A DNA stretch of 64,000 nucleotides from Zizania palustris (taxonomy: Eukaryota > Streptophyta > Magnoliopsida > Poales > Poaceae): positions 29,636,162 to 29,700,161 of the forward strand of contig JAAALK010000287.1 of the NCBI GenBank assembly GCA_019279435.1. The letters run 5' to 3'. Positions 23,516 through 35,930 of this stretch are shown piece after piece. Each line of letters opens with the position of its first letter. The first letter of the stretch is position 1. A program made the translations under genes and the position numbers. Under the pieces are notes generated by a model, which worked only from the letters and a program-made list of their open reading frames with translations, was not told the origin of the DNA and ran no database searches.

Positions 23516-26500
23516 TGTAACACCCCAGATTTTCAACACAATAAAAATATTATTAAATTCAATTTATTGGAATTATTATTTCAGAAAATACTTTTAATAC
23601 TCTTTTATACCCTTTTGAACTACAACATAGAGTAGATGACCAAATTAGGAGGTGAAACTTTTTGTATAAGCTCCTAAGACCAAAATATAATTTTGGGAAT
23701 TTTTATAGATTTTTACCAAGCTTGGAGGGAGCCCTATTATTTTAAATCAATTTCTACAATTATTTTAATCAGAAAACCCTGGAAAACAGTATTGGGCCGT
23801 TTCCCCCTCCCTTCTCTCTCTCCCGGCCGGCCCAGCCCACTCCCACCCGCGCGCGCCTTCTGACCAGTGGAGCCCACCCGTCAGTGAGCCCCTCTCCTCT
23901 CACGCGCGCACCCGACGCCTTGGCCCCACCTGTCGGCGCCAACTTTCTCCCCTCGCACCCGAGCCCGACCCCACCCGTCAGTCGCCCGTTCGCTCGCTCG
24001 CGCTCACTGGCTTGTGGCCCCCTGTCGTCAGAATCGTCTTCAACCCCGCGCCAGCCCCCCCCCTAATCCCGCCGGCGAAGACTTCGCCTCGGATCCCCTC
24101 GCCGGTTCCCCCTTCCGTTAAACCGAGCCCGTCATTAACTTCCCCGAGCCCCGCCGGTCATTTAAGCACGTTAATGCGCGCGTTTAAGTCCCTGGACCGC
24201 CCTCACGCGCACGGTTGCGCCATCGCCGGCGAGTTAAAGCCCTCCTCGGCTTTCCTTGCATGCGGTGCCCGTTAACCCCCCCCGCCGGACCCTATTTAAC
24301 CCCGCCTGCCCTCCACCGCGTTCGGTCCACGCTTCAATTCTCACTCAGAACGAACAGAGCGCCCCTCCTTCGCCTTTGAGCATTTTCCCCCTGCTTCGCC
24401 TCCGTCGACCCCTCGCCGTCGCCTCGGACCACCCCGGCCCTCGCCTCCGCCACCGTCGTGACCGCCAAGACGTCCCCTACCTCGGCCACGTCCCCGCCGG
24501 TCAAGGAGATCGCCGGAACCCCATCGCCGACGAGGAGCCCGAAGCGCTTCGCCGTCTACCCTCGCCGCCGACCACTTCCCGTCGACCCCTCGCCTCGCCT
24601 AAGGTACCGTCATGACCGCCGTAGTGCCCTCTTTCCATTTCTAGGATTAGCTAGGACCGCCGTCGCTCGCCGTGGCCGCTGGCCCGCTCGCCGTCGTCGG
24701 AGAAGACGACCGGCACGGGTCGAGTACCCGTGCCGTGTCGGATCTGATCTCGACCGTGCGATCGCGATCGGACGACGCGCGTGAGTCCACGTACGCGATC
24801 TAATCCGCACCGTCGGATCTGGTCAAAGCGGTATGTTTTAATCTCGCGCGTTGGTTTTCATTTAAACCCGCCGGGCGATCTCGTGCGTCCACGTGGTACC
24901 CCTTCGCACGTTTAATCCTGGCCGTCCGTTATCACTTAACCCTCCCGCCTCGCTCTCGCGCGTTGGATCTGGATCCAACGGTCCAGATCGACCCGGCGCA
25001 CGCGCACAGTGCGCGGGTTCACCGTGGGCCTGGCTCACCGTGGACCCGAGAGGTTTAAAATTTGAAAATAAATTCCAGAAATGCTTTTAAACTTGTAAAA
25101 TTCATATCTAATGCATTTGGACTCTAAAAATTGCCATTCCAATTTTAGAAAATTCATAAAATTATTCTCTACATGTTTAGGCAATAAAAACAGTAGGTTT
25201 ATTTGGACATTTTCATGTTTATTTAAATAAGTATTCAAATGCCCTTAGGATTTAAATGTGAATTTCAATATTTAAATTCCAGAAAAATTGTATAATTGTC
25301 CTTTACTGTTAAACACTAAAACCACTAGGTTTCCTATAAATCATTTGAATTAAATTGGTTAGAAAACTCAATGTAGGGTTGTGCCCATTTAAAAAAAAAC
25401 CTTTTATGAAAAACAATGATTTATTTGGATTCACTTTAAATTAATGGAGGAATAAATTTCAGAACCCTAATATCTGAATTTATTTTATTTATAATCAAGC
25501 CAACTTAAACTTATGAGTTTATAATGTAATGTTATACTGTTTGATTAAGATGTCATGTTCTTTTATTTTACTTTATATTAAAAAGACTACGACGTCGCCG
25601 AGGAGCCGGAGTACTTCCCCGAAGTCCCTCCCTCTCCCTTTGCTGAACAAGGCAAGTCACCAAACAATTCTTTTGAGCATATTGAACCCATGTCTGAATT
25701 GACTATCGCTAAAACACATAGGTTATGTATATGCATTAGTCAAATGAACCCTTACATTATATTTATTTAGGATCCCCCGACCTTGATGTGCAACCCAAGC
25801 CATGCTATCTCGCCTAACCTCCTTGTCACCATATGATCAATGATATTAGCTAGTGTCCAATGTATTGGCACGGCCGCTATAGGATAAAAATGAGTCGTAG
25901 TGAAATGGTTCTGCTATATGATCCCGTTACTTCTTATCCTTGGAAATTCTGTTGGTGATGAGTCATGGTTGTGAGTGTATGCATGGTGGGTTCCGGGTGC
26001 AAGCTAGGGCATTGGTCAGTCGCACCCGGGGCACTATAAGGACCGGTCTGAGGGATCCGTTGCAATACACTTACGTACTAACCACAAGTCTAGTGGGTAA
26101 GTCCTAACTAAGGTATGGGTTGTTCCAAACCGAGGCCACCACTTGGAGATGGGTCAAGTTGCACCTGCGGGTGACTTGTACCAATGTGGCGCAAAAGGGG
26201 GTGCGACGTTAGCCGGGATGCGGCCCGGCGCGCCGGCGAAACCTAGAGCGGGTGGTTATCGCTTGGAACATCTCATATTGAGGTTTTGGCACGAGTTCCC
26301 GTGAAATGGGTCATCTCGTTGAGATGAGTGCGTGCCTTGTGGGTACAGTAGTACATCTCTGATCAGAGTCTTAAATCTTTTCGAAAAGCCGAGCCCACGG
26401 TCAAGGGCGGGTTGCGTGACATCCCCCAGTTAGTTTACTTGAATATGGATGTGCATGTTGTTTGTCATGTAAGGACCGTTGTGCGAGGAGGTAAAACGTA

Positions 26501-26951
26501 CTCCTCGAGTTAGTTGATGTTGATGATGCTCATGTTTACTTTCCGCATGATTAAAATATGATTACACTAAATGCCACAACTACAATTGCTTTATCCCGCA
26601 TTGTTAGCCTTTATCCTTCCTTGTTTATTATCCTGCATTATTATTTGCATTTGCGGTGGCTTGTTGAGTACTTTTTGTACTCATACCCGTTGGACCCCAC
26701 AGAGGATGCTTATCTTGAAGACGGTCTGGAGTAGCAACCCAGTCAAGAAGAAGAATCCTGAAGAAGAAGTTCGTCATGCCGTTTTCTTATTATTTTACTC
26801 TACTGTTTTATTAAAACAATGATGTAATAAATATGGTCTGCGTACCATGAACAATGTCGTATGTACGGTTGTCGCATGATGAACCTCTTGTATTATTGTT
26901 TTTCTTATGAAATTCAATAAAGTCTCGATTTTGATAAATCGGGGCGTCACA
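23516..26951 (+). repeat. gypsy 3' LTR
   Basis: 3436 bp, almost identical to 14448-17882. Differences seen are one-base changes in runs of T, C, A or G and one C/G substitution near 15236 versus 24305. Confidence 0.93.
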
Positions 26952-27970
26952 TAAACTGAGGTGACCGGCAGTAAAGCCCTTAGCTTGCTGCAAGGATTTG
27001 CAGGCCGGAATTAAAAAATCTTCCCTGAGCGTGTTAAAAACTCTAGCTACTGGGATATCTAGACCGGCTTCAGCCCTGCCACTCAAAGCCCTACGGCTTG
27101 GATTTGACATTCTAGAGCCTAAGTAGCTCAGTTCTGAGATGACATTGCAATCCTCCCGATCGGATTTCAGACGCGAAGATTCAGTCGGTGTACTGGCTGT
27201 GAGCTGCATTGAAGGGTAATATTCTTTCTGCCTAGCCAACGCGCTGAACGATTTTACCAAGGGAACTCTAATTTTACCAACCCAAAAACCCGTTGGGTGA
27301 AACTGGCCCTTTCCCGCTAAGCTTTGGCCCTTACAGTTTGAATCTAGAAATGCTGAGACCATGCAAGCAGGCTGAGCTTGAAGGAAGCCCTGAATAGAAC
27401 TGCTGCGGGCAAACGAAACTTTTCTCTTCTTCGAGGACAACCGAGCTGTGGGCAGCCGGAAGCTTTGCCTGCGAACAAGATTGCGTTTGCTTTGGAATGA
27501 CCAGGAACTTTCCTCCTCTCTAAACCACGAACGAAGCTCTGCCCTCCAGTTAGGGCCTCCATCCCTCCAGAGATGGAAGGAAATGTTGAAATCGGAAGAC
27601 GAGAAGCTTTTAAGCTTACAAACCCAAAGACCTACTGCTTTTGAAGCTACCGAAAACCTGAACCCTCGCCCATGCACATGCTTTACATGGAAACCCACCG
27701 GAGTCCCACCCAGACATGCATGCAGGGCCAAGCTAACAGATTCGTCGGAAAGCCTAAATGTAAACCGATGGAAATCTACTAGCAACAGGAAAGAACCCTC
27801 AGGGGACGACGAAGGGTGGTGCACTGATGAACCCAGAGAAGAACGAACCTCACATTGAAACCTCAGTCCTTGCGAGAAATCCCAATGAACAACCAACTGA
27901 GCCAACTCTTCAGCACCCTCGGAGTCAAGAAGAGGAAAGAAAGGGCCGCCCATACCAACGAAAGCAGGAG

Positions 27971-27985
27971 GTTGACTGAACTGTT
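27971..27985. repeat. LINE target-site duplication, right copy
   Basis: GTTGACTGAACTGTT, identical to 8625-8639. Confidence 0.9.
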
Positions 27986-29034
27986 GTCAACGTGACATGT
28001 CAAATTGTCAATGTTGCACACTTGCGTGATTCGTTCAGTAGAGTCAAAGCAGCGACTTTGCAAGCTTTAGTGACTGCTTGCTTGGCTGATTTTGGAGTTG
28101 ATTTGATTTGCCAATAATCAAGTGTTTGTTTGTTCGTGGCTGTGGTCTACAGTGATAAAATAGTAACTTTTGGGGTCACAAATCATCAAATTTCCTTTAA
28201 AATTTAGAATTTTATGATTACAATTTTAGAGGGGAGTTTCATCACCTACAAAAACCTAAGATTATTCTTAGCATTTGAATTCTAAAATTCAGGATTAGCT
28301 CAGCAAAGTCAACTTAATTTGCATTCGGGTTTTTACAAGGAATTGCAACTATTTCCCCCGGAGAATCATCCTGATTGACAAATTAGTGCTGCAACCTGTA
28401 ATAAGAGATGACTAACATGTAGCATGTGGTTCCTTTTCATTGATGAATCTTGATGCTAATGCTTTTAGAACACTTTAAAACAGGCTGTGATTGGTCTCGA
28501 GCTGCATGAACATGGTTAAGTTATGACTTATGAAAAACCATCCACTTTTTTTTAAAAAAAAAGAACAAATGAATCATAGTCATCCACTAATTGTCTAATA
28601 GCATGTGTTCTATTGTAGAAGCATCTCTCATTTACTATTTTACTCTTCAAGAGCAACTACCATTCTGTTGAAAAAGGCAGTAGATGATGAGGTGCAGGTA
28701 TGTTGTGATCATGTGAACAAAGAATGGAGAAATTCTTCACATCAACCAACTTTCTGCTACTTCACTGTTCACTGCACAACAAGGTGTAGCATTGCTCCCT
28801 TTTTGATGATCAAAAGGTAAACGTGATGAAATTCAAATCAGGATCCAAGTGTGTACAGTTTCTTGTGGATATGCATTCTATCTGTGCAATGAAATATGTT
28901 CTTCATATTACAGAATGGACTTAACAGACGTGTGATCAGAGAGCTTCCTTGAGACACGAGAATAAGATCATCAAGGTGCCAAAAGATTTCTATCAGGGTG
29001 TTGATCAGCCCACAGCTTTGGCGGTGCAGAAGAG
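27986..29034. other. Intergenic, no gene seen
   Basis: AT-rich host sequence between the LINE and the FKBP gene. It probably contains the FKBP 3' UTR near 28900-29034 and the displaced upstream region of the OTU gene. Short frames at 28605-28820 and 28949-29170 show no domain, and the second overlaps an FKBP exon in antisense. Confidence 0.5.
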
Positions 29035-30867
29035 TTATGAATGCTGCCTTATGCTGATTAGCTCGATGTCGAAGATTAGTGTCCCAAGAGTGGAACCCTC
29101 GCCATTTGCGAGGCGTGTTGGGTTAAATATAGTAGTAAATAATCTCTGTCGATCAAAGAACTGCACATGAAGCAGCAGGTAAAATTAGTTTTTTTTCATA
29201 GCCCCTCATCAGTTACATCCTTAAGTTTATATAAAGAGTTAAAATATAAACATCCATATTTCTGTAACTTATAGGTCAGTTTTGAATATTGGGCATGTTC
29301 AACTAAAAAAGAACATGTAGAAATTGCTTACATTGGGAAAACTTCAGCGGATCAATAGTAACCTAGAATAGAAATCCAGGATTCTTGATAGCACCAAACT
29401 TTTTTAGAACAGTACTTACATTAGGAGGAATGGGTTCTTGTGATGTGTTCTGATATCCCTGAGACGGCGGAATGATCACTCGGCGAAGACCACCTACTCT
29501 CATGGACTTCACTGCTGCTTCAATACCAGGTATAACCTGCATAACTCATGTATAAGATCTTGGCAATGTCATCACCATCCCAAAAGATTGACAAACAAAC
29601 ATCCCAGGAAGTGTACCGAGGGGGCATCAGAGCAAAGGGAGACATTGAAAAGGATCACAATATCGTAAAAACAAACAGTTTGCAAGGAGCATCCAGAACC
29701 AAAAGAACATATAGTTTTTAGAAGGAATCAGGGCTGTGAAGTCAGTTTTCAGAAATAAACTCTAAACAATGCAGTTTCTCTTTATCGCTTAGCCACTGAA
29801 ATTTCTCTGCACACAAATATATCAACTTCTTCAACTTCATTCATAACATGGTTGCCCTTGTGGTTGTTACAATTACAGTATTTTAAACTCAATGAAATTA
29901 AATAATAATGAGAAAATGCAGCAGTTATTTGAACAGTTAACCTTTCAGGGATCCATTTGACGCTTCTCTCACGTCTCGTTACTTTTTCATGAACAAAGGT
30001 AACAACAATTGATCAATATGTTGTAACCTCAAATTTCAGCAAGCAAACTTCAGAATGGAAGAATACAAGATCCCCTATGTAAAATTGGAGACTGTAGTGT
30101 AGTATCGGCACTCTATGCAATTCATTTGTCTGGAAAGAAGTTCTGGTGAAAATTCTTATGATCTAATCTTACTTTTCCAGCCCCGATGGTGAATACGAAT
30201 GGCATCGGATCACCAGTCTCATCCTTGTGATCATAGGTGGAGTCAAACCGCCACCCTTGCTTTGCTGCCAATCTGCCGTAGTAATGGATTGCAACCTCCA
30301 TAGTTCATAAAGGTAAACATAAGACAATTTCATATAGCTTTATCAGAAAAAGAAATGAATTTCAACCAAATATCCAGACAGACCCAAGCACATGGTATCA
30401 TCCACTAAAGGGGAATGGCTTCATTACAAACATAAGAAATTTCTGTACTTATAACTTCCTCAATCATAAGAATCCCTTCATGCCATGATAATCTCGATAA
30501 CCTCAGTGTCAATTAGTTAGGGCATTTCCGAGGTCTCCACTAGGTTAATTAATCATAGCAAGAAAAGTGTTAAAAGGCGGTTTGAGCAGAAAGGCGGCGC
30601 CTTTACCTTGTCGTCGTCGGCCGGGACCTCGCCTGAACCCTCCCGGAGGTCTAGGGCCTTCACGCCGCCGGAGCCGGGGATCTCGGCGAAACTAGGGGCG
30701 GCGGCAGAGGCAGCAGCCGTGGGGAGGGTGGCAGTGGCTGAGGCGAGGAGGAGGTGCCTTCTTGTGACGGCGGGAGCCCGCGCTTGGGCTACGGTGACCG
30801 CTTTGGTTTTCGGAGGCGGCGGCACGGCGCCGGCGACCGGCGCGACGGCAGCGGACAGACGGAACAT
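29035..30867 (-). CDS. Chloroplast lumenal FKBP-type peptidyl-prolyl cis-trans isomerase
   Basis: Four exons on the minus strand, all phase 0 with GT-AG borders: 30867-30607, 30295-30173, 29536-29420 and 29160-29035, giving a 208-aa protein. The N-terminus is Ala/Pro-rich, followed by a twin-arginine motif and hydrophobic stretch (TRRHLLLASATATLP) ending in an Ala-rich cleavage-like site. This suggests Tat import to the thylakoid lumen. The FKBP domain starts at VAIHYYGRL and includes GWRFDSTY (the family's active-site Phe-Asp), VIPGIEAAVKSMRVGGLRRV and IPPSQGY. The C-terminal part FFDRQRLFTTIF...LIFDIELISI closes the fold. It resembles Arabidopsis FKBP18/19-type lumen proteins; exact orthology is unproved. 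It sits head to head with the HMBS gene. Confidence 0.92.
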
Positions 30868-31683
30868 GGACGGCCGATGTTTTTTTGCAAATTTTGTTCT
30901 TCGTTCGTTTCCTTTTCTTTATTACTACACTATTATTACAAAATTACTGTATTTCCATGGACGAACTGGAACTAGAAAATTCATAAATTTATACTTCGGT
31001 GAAATTGTCAATTATTACCAAAAAATTTTTAATTGTAATATTAGTCTGTCGAGAACTGGTAATTAAAACGACTATTTGCACAACTATAAATTGGATCTAT
31101 ATTTCAAAGAACATGTAAATAAGAATTATATAAGATAGAGACATAATTTATAATGTATTAGATAGTCACTTGGTTTCTTTACTGAACCAAATTATATCAC
31201 TTCATCAAGATTTACAGTTGATTTAAGAAAACCTAACAATTTTCAACCGAAGTCCATCATAAATGATAACTCCTTTGGAACGGGATGTTTTCAAATGGAT
31301 CTTTTTCAAAGGAATTTTGGACGATTTAGTATATTTTTTATAAAAATTCTGTAAAATTTTTGTGTTCTGAATAAGTCTAAAAAAGTTTTATGTATAAACT
31401 ATCGCATTTATTTAAATATAATCTTCATCTCCATGCGATTGGCCAATCCAGAGGACGTCATCACGTCACATTATCCCCTCCGCCTGATCCATCCATCCAT
31501 GCCGATTGCCGAAGACGAGAGCAGCAGCAGCAGCGGCAGCAGCAGCTCGACCTGCTCCCTGCCTCCCTCGGCTCTTGTAGAATAGAAAATTCTCTTCTTG
31601 GTCTCCTCCCTCCGTGCTTCCATTTCCATCTCGTAGCCGCCCGCATCTTCGTTCTCCTCCTCTTCCCTTGCCAGTCGCCGGAG
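30868..31683. promoter_or_regulatory. Divergent intergenic region, FKBP and HMBS
   Basis: 816 bp between the two start codons. The middle (30940-31430) is very AT-rich, and both ends become GC/CT-rich near the starts. A CAG trinucleotide run (31520-31550) lies in the presumed HMBS leader. The region must hold both promoters unless one uses a distant start. No obvious shared box was identified. Confidence 0.5.
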
Positions 31684-34267
31684 ATGGCGCCGCTGAGATG
31701 CGTCACAACCACCGCCCACCACTCCCTCCTCGGTTCGCCCACCTGCCTCGCGCGCCCGCGCCGAAGGTGCCCCGCCTCCGTGCGCGCCGCCGTCGCCGTC
31801 CAGTCAGAGGCGCAGGCCAAGGTCTCGCTCATCCGGATTGGCACCCGCGGGAGGTGATCGGAATCTAGCCTTTCCTTGTTCAATTTCGGGTGGTGCTCGT
31901 GCGGTCAGCTGGTGAAAATCGCGTCTTTTGGTGCTGATTGGTTGGATTTGGGGTGGCAGTGTAGTGGACGTCCCAGTCAAGATCTTGTGTTTTCTTCTTC
32001 TTTTTTTCTGGGAATTTGTGTTTTGAGATGTGGCTCTGACCCGATTGCGTCTTTAGATGCCAGGAATTGCGCGCCGATTGAATTTACGTACAGAAAATTG
32101 AGTCTGTTTAACAAGATGTGTGCATTTAGCTTCGTTTTAATGGAATCTGGGATCAGTGATGGCATGCCATTGTTAACCTTGATAGTGCTAAAGAGTGGAC
32201 TTTTTGCAGTTTGCAAAAGTTGGGCCTTTAGATGTTTCATGTACGATTGTTGGTCAACAGGACAGGTTGTATTCTTCTTGCGCTTTATAAACCAGCTGGA
32301 GGGTTCATGTGGTTGTTTGCAGGATTGTAGAATTTAGATGTTTTTTTTCTTGTTTGAGCTTAGTGACTTCTGGCTTTGACTTGGATCACATGTAAAATTT
32401 GCATCCACACTAGGCTCTTATGATAATTTTACAAGAATTGTTATGGATACTACTTTCTTTTCGATATTGACTTGAAAGTGACCTTATGCTCTTGCAAAAA
32501 GGGACTTTTACCACTTTTAATGGGATGATATCTTGTTTGAGCTATGCAAGTCTGTAATTCAAATTATTGGCTTGTAGGACAGTCCTCTTGCACTTGCACA
32601 AGCTCATGAAACCCGAGAAAAACTGAAAGCGGCACACTCGGAGTTAGCTGAGGATGGGGCTGTTGAGATTGTCATCATAAAGACCACAGGCGACATGATA
32701 TTGGACAAACCTCTAGCAGATATAGGAGGAAAGGGTTTATTCACCAAGGAGATCGACGACGCTCTTTTGCAGGGAAGGATCGACATTGCCGTTCACTCGA
32801 TGAAAGATGTTCCAACATATCTACCAGAAGGCACAATATTGCCTTGTAACCTACCACGGGAAGATGTGAGAGATGCATTCATATGCTTGACTGCAAATTC
32901 TCTTTCTGAACTTCCTTCTGGCAGTGTTGTTGGAAGCGCTTCTCTGCGTAGACAATCTCAGATTCTCTACAGATATCCATCACTTAAAGTAAGTACAATG
33001 ACCATATTCATGACAGTATGTGTTGCAAATTTGTACTCTGAAAGGGTGGCGCTCCATGTCAACTTCGTAAAAATAAGACTAGTTGGGGGTATGCACTGCT
33101 AGATTCATCTCAGTTAGTGTAGGGTCTAATGTTAGTGAATGCTTTTCAGGTTGTTAACTTCAGAGGAAATGTTCAAACGCGGTTAAGGAAACTCAAAGAA
33201 GGAGATGTCCATGCTACATTGTTGGCACTGGCTGGACTAAAACGGTTAAACATGGCAGAAACTGCAACATCTGTATTGTCAGTGGAAGAAATGCTTCCAG
33301 CAGTTGCTCAAGGTGCTATTGGAATAGCTTGCAGAAGCGATGATGACCAAATGGTAGGGATCTGATGTTTTAATTTGCCAGTAGATTAAAAAAACCATAG
33401 ATTCTGCATTCATAATTCCATATCCAAATCTGACTCATACTGTGCTACCTTTTAGTTCTCACTCTGCATTTGCCTCTGATAAAGTAACAAGTTCAAGTGT
33501 CTATATTCTTTTCTTTTGTTTTGTTTCTATATTATTTTCTTTTGTTTTGTTCTCAGCTGTGCTACATCATGCTGTTAACATGACACAGATGATTGTTTTC
33601 AAAACCAACTCTTCACATTTTCATTTACATAGTACCATCTCAATCCTTTTGTTTGTTGATCTTTACCCAGACCATGTTGAATATTTTGAATATTGTTAAC
33701 TACTGATAGACTCAAAAGCATCCTTTTAGAATAGTTTTAATGCCTGAGTCTATATTTCTGTTATGTTCTTAATGCCCTGTACAGCTATGCAGACTGCACC
33801 AGCTGCTTGCATGACCTGTCCTGCTTTCATACACCACAGCATCTAAGATAATGATGCATCCCTCTCTTTGCCTTCCTTTTGCAGATGAATTACTTATCCT
33901 CACTGAACCATGAAGATACCAGATTAGCTGTTGCATGTGAAAGAGAATTCTTGGCTGTTCTTGATGGTAACTGCCGAACTCCAATTGCGGCATATGCTTA
34001 TCGCGATAAGGATGGGAATTGTTCATTCCGAGGGCTGTTGGCTTCGCCCGACGGATCTATAGGTACCCTTCTCTCAATAATATCCATGATACAAAATAGG
34101 TGCATTTTATTATGGAATTAATCTTTACCCTTGTGATGCTACTTACAGTATATGAGACTTCAAGAACTGGATCTTATGATTTGGATGGCATGGTTGAGAT
34201 GGGTAAAGATGCTGGCCACGAGCTGAAAGCAAAGGCTGGCCCTGGCTTCTTTGATAGCTTGCAATGA
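31684..34267 (+). CDS. HEMC: Hydroxymethylbilane synthase (porphobilinogen deaminase), plastid
   Basis: Joins four porphobilinogen molecules into hydroxymethylbilane in plastid haem and chlorophyll synthesis. Five exons with matching phases: 31684-31853, 32583-32988, 33150-33353, 33885-34062 and 34149-34267 (TGA), giving 358 aa. The first roughly 45 residues are Arg/Ala/Ser-rich with few acids, typical of a plastid transit peptide. The enzyme starts with IRIGTRGSPLALAQAHETRE across the first intron. VHSMKDVPTYLP contains the catalytic Asp. VVGSASLRRQSQIL and NFRGNVQTRLRKL contribute substrate-binding arginines. DGNCRTPIAA contains the Cys that carries the dipyrromethane cofactor. All key residues are present and the frame is intact. 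It is divergent from the FKBP gene, another plastid protein. Confidence 0.96.
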
Positions 34268-35930
34268 AAACAGATATCTTCCATGGCCCAAGTAGATCGT
34301 TGAAGGGTCGTCTTGATTTTATTTTTCTGCTAGTTCTGCTAGAGGCGTGTACCACATGTTGAGCTGTCACATTCAGATTTGTGTCTTTGGTTCTTTTAGC
34401 AATGTGGGATAGAATTTAGAACATGGCTCCTCGGTTTGTAATCCCTTGTATTTCCATTGGATTCTGGAAGAGGCTTTTACGTCCAATCATGCTGTAACTT
34501 TGTAGCTTGATATCATCTGCAGATGCTTTTGTTTTAATAATAATGCAGTTCTGAAATTGTTACTCGTTAAACTTTTGTCATGAGTCTTGTTACATACATT
34601 TTTGACAAGTTCTTATAGGAAAGAACTTGTTTGTAAAGTATCAATTCGAAAATATTCACTCTGCTGTTACTGGAAGGAATCATTCCTGGTGTGGTTTCAC
34701 CTTGTTTCAATTCTTCATATGCTCTGTTTGCATTCATGATGAGTCAACATCTCCTATCTTTGTGCATTCTAACACAGCTGAATCAACAATGACCATCTAG
34801 CTGCACATATGCTATCCAATTCACCACAAATGATCTGATAATCCGTCGGGTGCTTTGGCCTTTTTTATCCACACACAAATCAAGGATCTGTATACCTCTT
34901 CTTTTTTTTTTCTGACGAGTACTGTAATATTCACAACTTCAAGTTGTATATATTGTGCCAATGATCAATCTTTCCTATGCTGCTGCCTGCTAGCAATGAA
35001 CCAAATTAAGAAATCCTTCTCTGCGTTCGGTCCAGCTATAATGATTGATATGAACAATGCAAGAAATCGATCTGTCCAGCTATCTGTCAGAGGAAATTGC
35101 TTCTTCTATTCTCCTAATAACGGTGAGCTAAGTGTGCGTTTGGCAGGGTTCTAACTCCTTCTTTGTCCTGTGAAGCTAGAGCCAAACCAAACGCTTTTCT
35201 TGAAGAGTGGATCTCAAACGCTTTTCCTAAAGAGTGGATCCCGCTGAGAGCGCTCCAGAAAAATGAACCGGAGTAGTGGAGCAAGGTCTAGCCAGTTTCA
35301 AGTACTCCACTCTAGCTTCAATGTCGATTTCAGGATCCGAAACTCTACCAAACAGACCTCGAGACTGTATCCACTCTCCGGTGCTTGGATGGTAGCTCTA
35401 TGAGCTTTCTTGTGCCAGTTCAGAAGGTTGTAAGATTGCGTTACTGACCAACGAGCTCGGTTTGCCATCTGATAAGCAATGGAGAGAGATGTATTGATTG
35501 ACTATATAGGTTTAATCAAGAGGATATATAAAAGATTAAAAAAAACTGAGTAATGTGAACCTGTGCAACAGAGAGTGGGGGATCCAGTAGACTGCACAAA
35601 CTCCTGAAAAAATTCTCGTCGTTTTCGCCCGCTTCTGCTTCCCCGTAAACAAGTGCTTCTTGCAGCGATTCCAGCAAACAGAATCATGCAATATCTGCAA
35701 CTCAGGCATTCACTTGTGCTCAGATAAAGTAGAAATCATACAGAAAGCAGCAGCATTCAAGTATGATACCTATTATATGTACCTGTCAAATGCTGTACTT
35801 GACAGATGGCCCTCACCAAGCCCTTTTTGCATTTTTTTCATCCCAGAACTGAGTCCCTGCCTGCAAAGGTATGAATCATATGAAACATCATCCTTCAGAA
35901 TGAGGCACACCACCTCATGCCAAGTTGTTT
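34268..35930. other. HMBS 3' flank and spacer
   Basis: The first 300 bp is the likely 3' UTR with AATAAT-type signals near 34537. At about 35133-35370 there is a stretch starting TGCGTTTGGCAG and ending CCAAACAGACC, which looks like a degraded DNA transposon with imperfect inverted ends. No target duplication was confirmed. No coding gene is seen. Confidence 0.4.

Larger units (their letters stand above)
14448..26951 (+). mobile_element. Ty3/gypsy chromovirus, near-complete, recently inserted
   Basis: LTRs of 3435 and 3436 bp begin TGTAACACCCCAG and end GGGCGTCACA. The 5-bp target duplication TAAAC is exact at 14443-14447 and 26952-26956. The internal region holds a Met-tRNA primer site, an extra ORF, gag-pol with an integrase-linked chromodomain, and a purine tract. 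By eye the LTRs differ almost only in homopolymer lengths plus about one substitution, so the insertion is very young. Long LTRs and a chromodomain suggest the Tekay/Del clade. The extra ORF before gag recalls rice RIRE3/RIRE8-type elements, which is a recollection and was not tested. Confidence 0.93.
12596..27953 (-). pseudogene. LINE ORF1, split by the gypsy element and frameshifted
   Basis: ORF1 starts at 27953 and runs in frame to the gypsy target site (26957). It continues in the same frame from 14442 down to about 14056, with no stop at the junction. Similarity in style then continues in another frame to the stop at 12596, so there is one frameshift near 14056-14100. The N-terminal part has blocks such as HWDFSQGLRFQCEVRSS and LALHACLGGTPVGFHV. 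The second part has MANFPVDPIFYVP and a globular region ending in an acidic/Pro-rich stretch. This matches a gag-like ORF1 type common in grass LINEs. No CCHC knuckle is visible. Confidence 0.8.
8640..27970 (-). mobile_element. LINE (L1-like non-LTR retrotransposon) with nested gypsy element
   Basis: The element is bounded by a 15-bp direct repeat, GTTGACTGAACTGTT, at 8625-8639 and 27971-27985, as expected for LINE target duplications. On the minus strand it carries ORF1 (27953 to 12596, interrupted) and ORF2 (12363 to 8764) and ends in an A-rich tail (T-rich on plus at 8640-8646). Without the gypsy insertion (14448-26951 plus one 5-bp duplication) it is about 6.8 kb. The 5' end lies only 17 bp from the first ATG of ORF1, so a slight 5' truncation is possible. 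Confidence 0.9.

Noticed and set aside
35133..35370. Possible MITE with TTTGG/CCAAA ends
   Set aside because: Inverted ends are imperfect and I could not find a target duplication, so it is mentioned only within the spacer entry.
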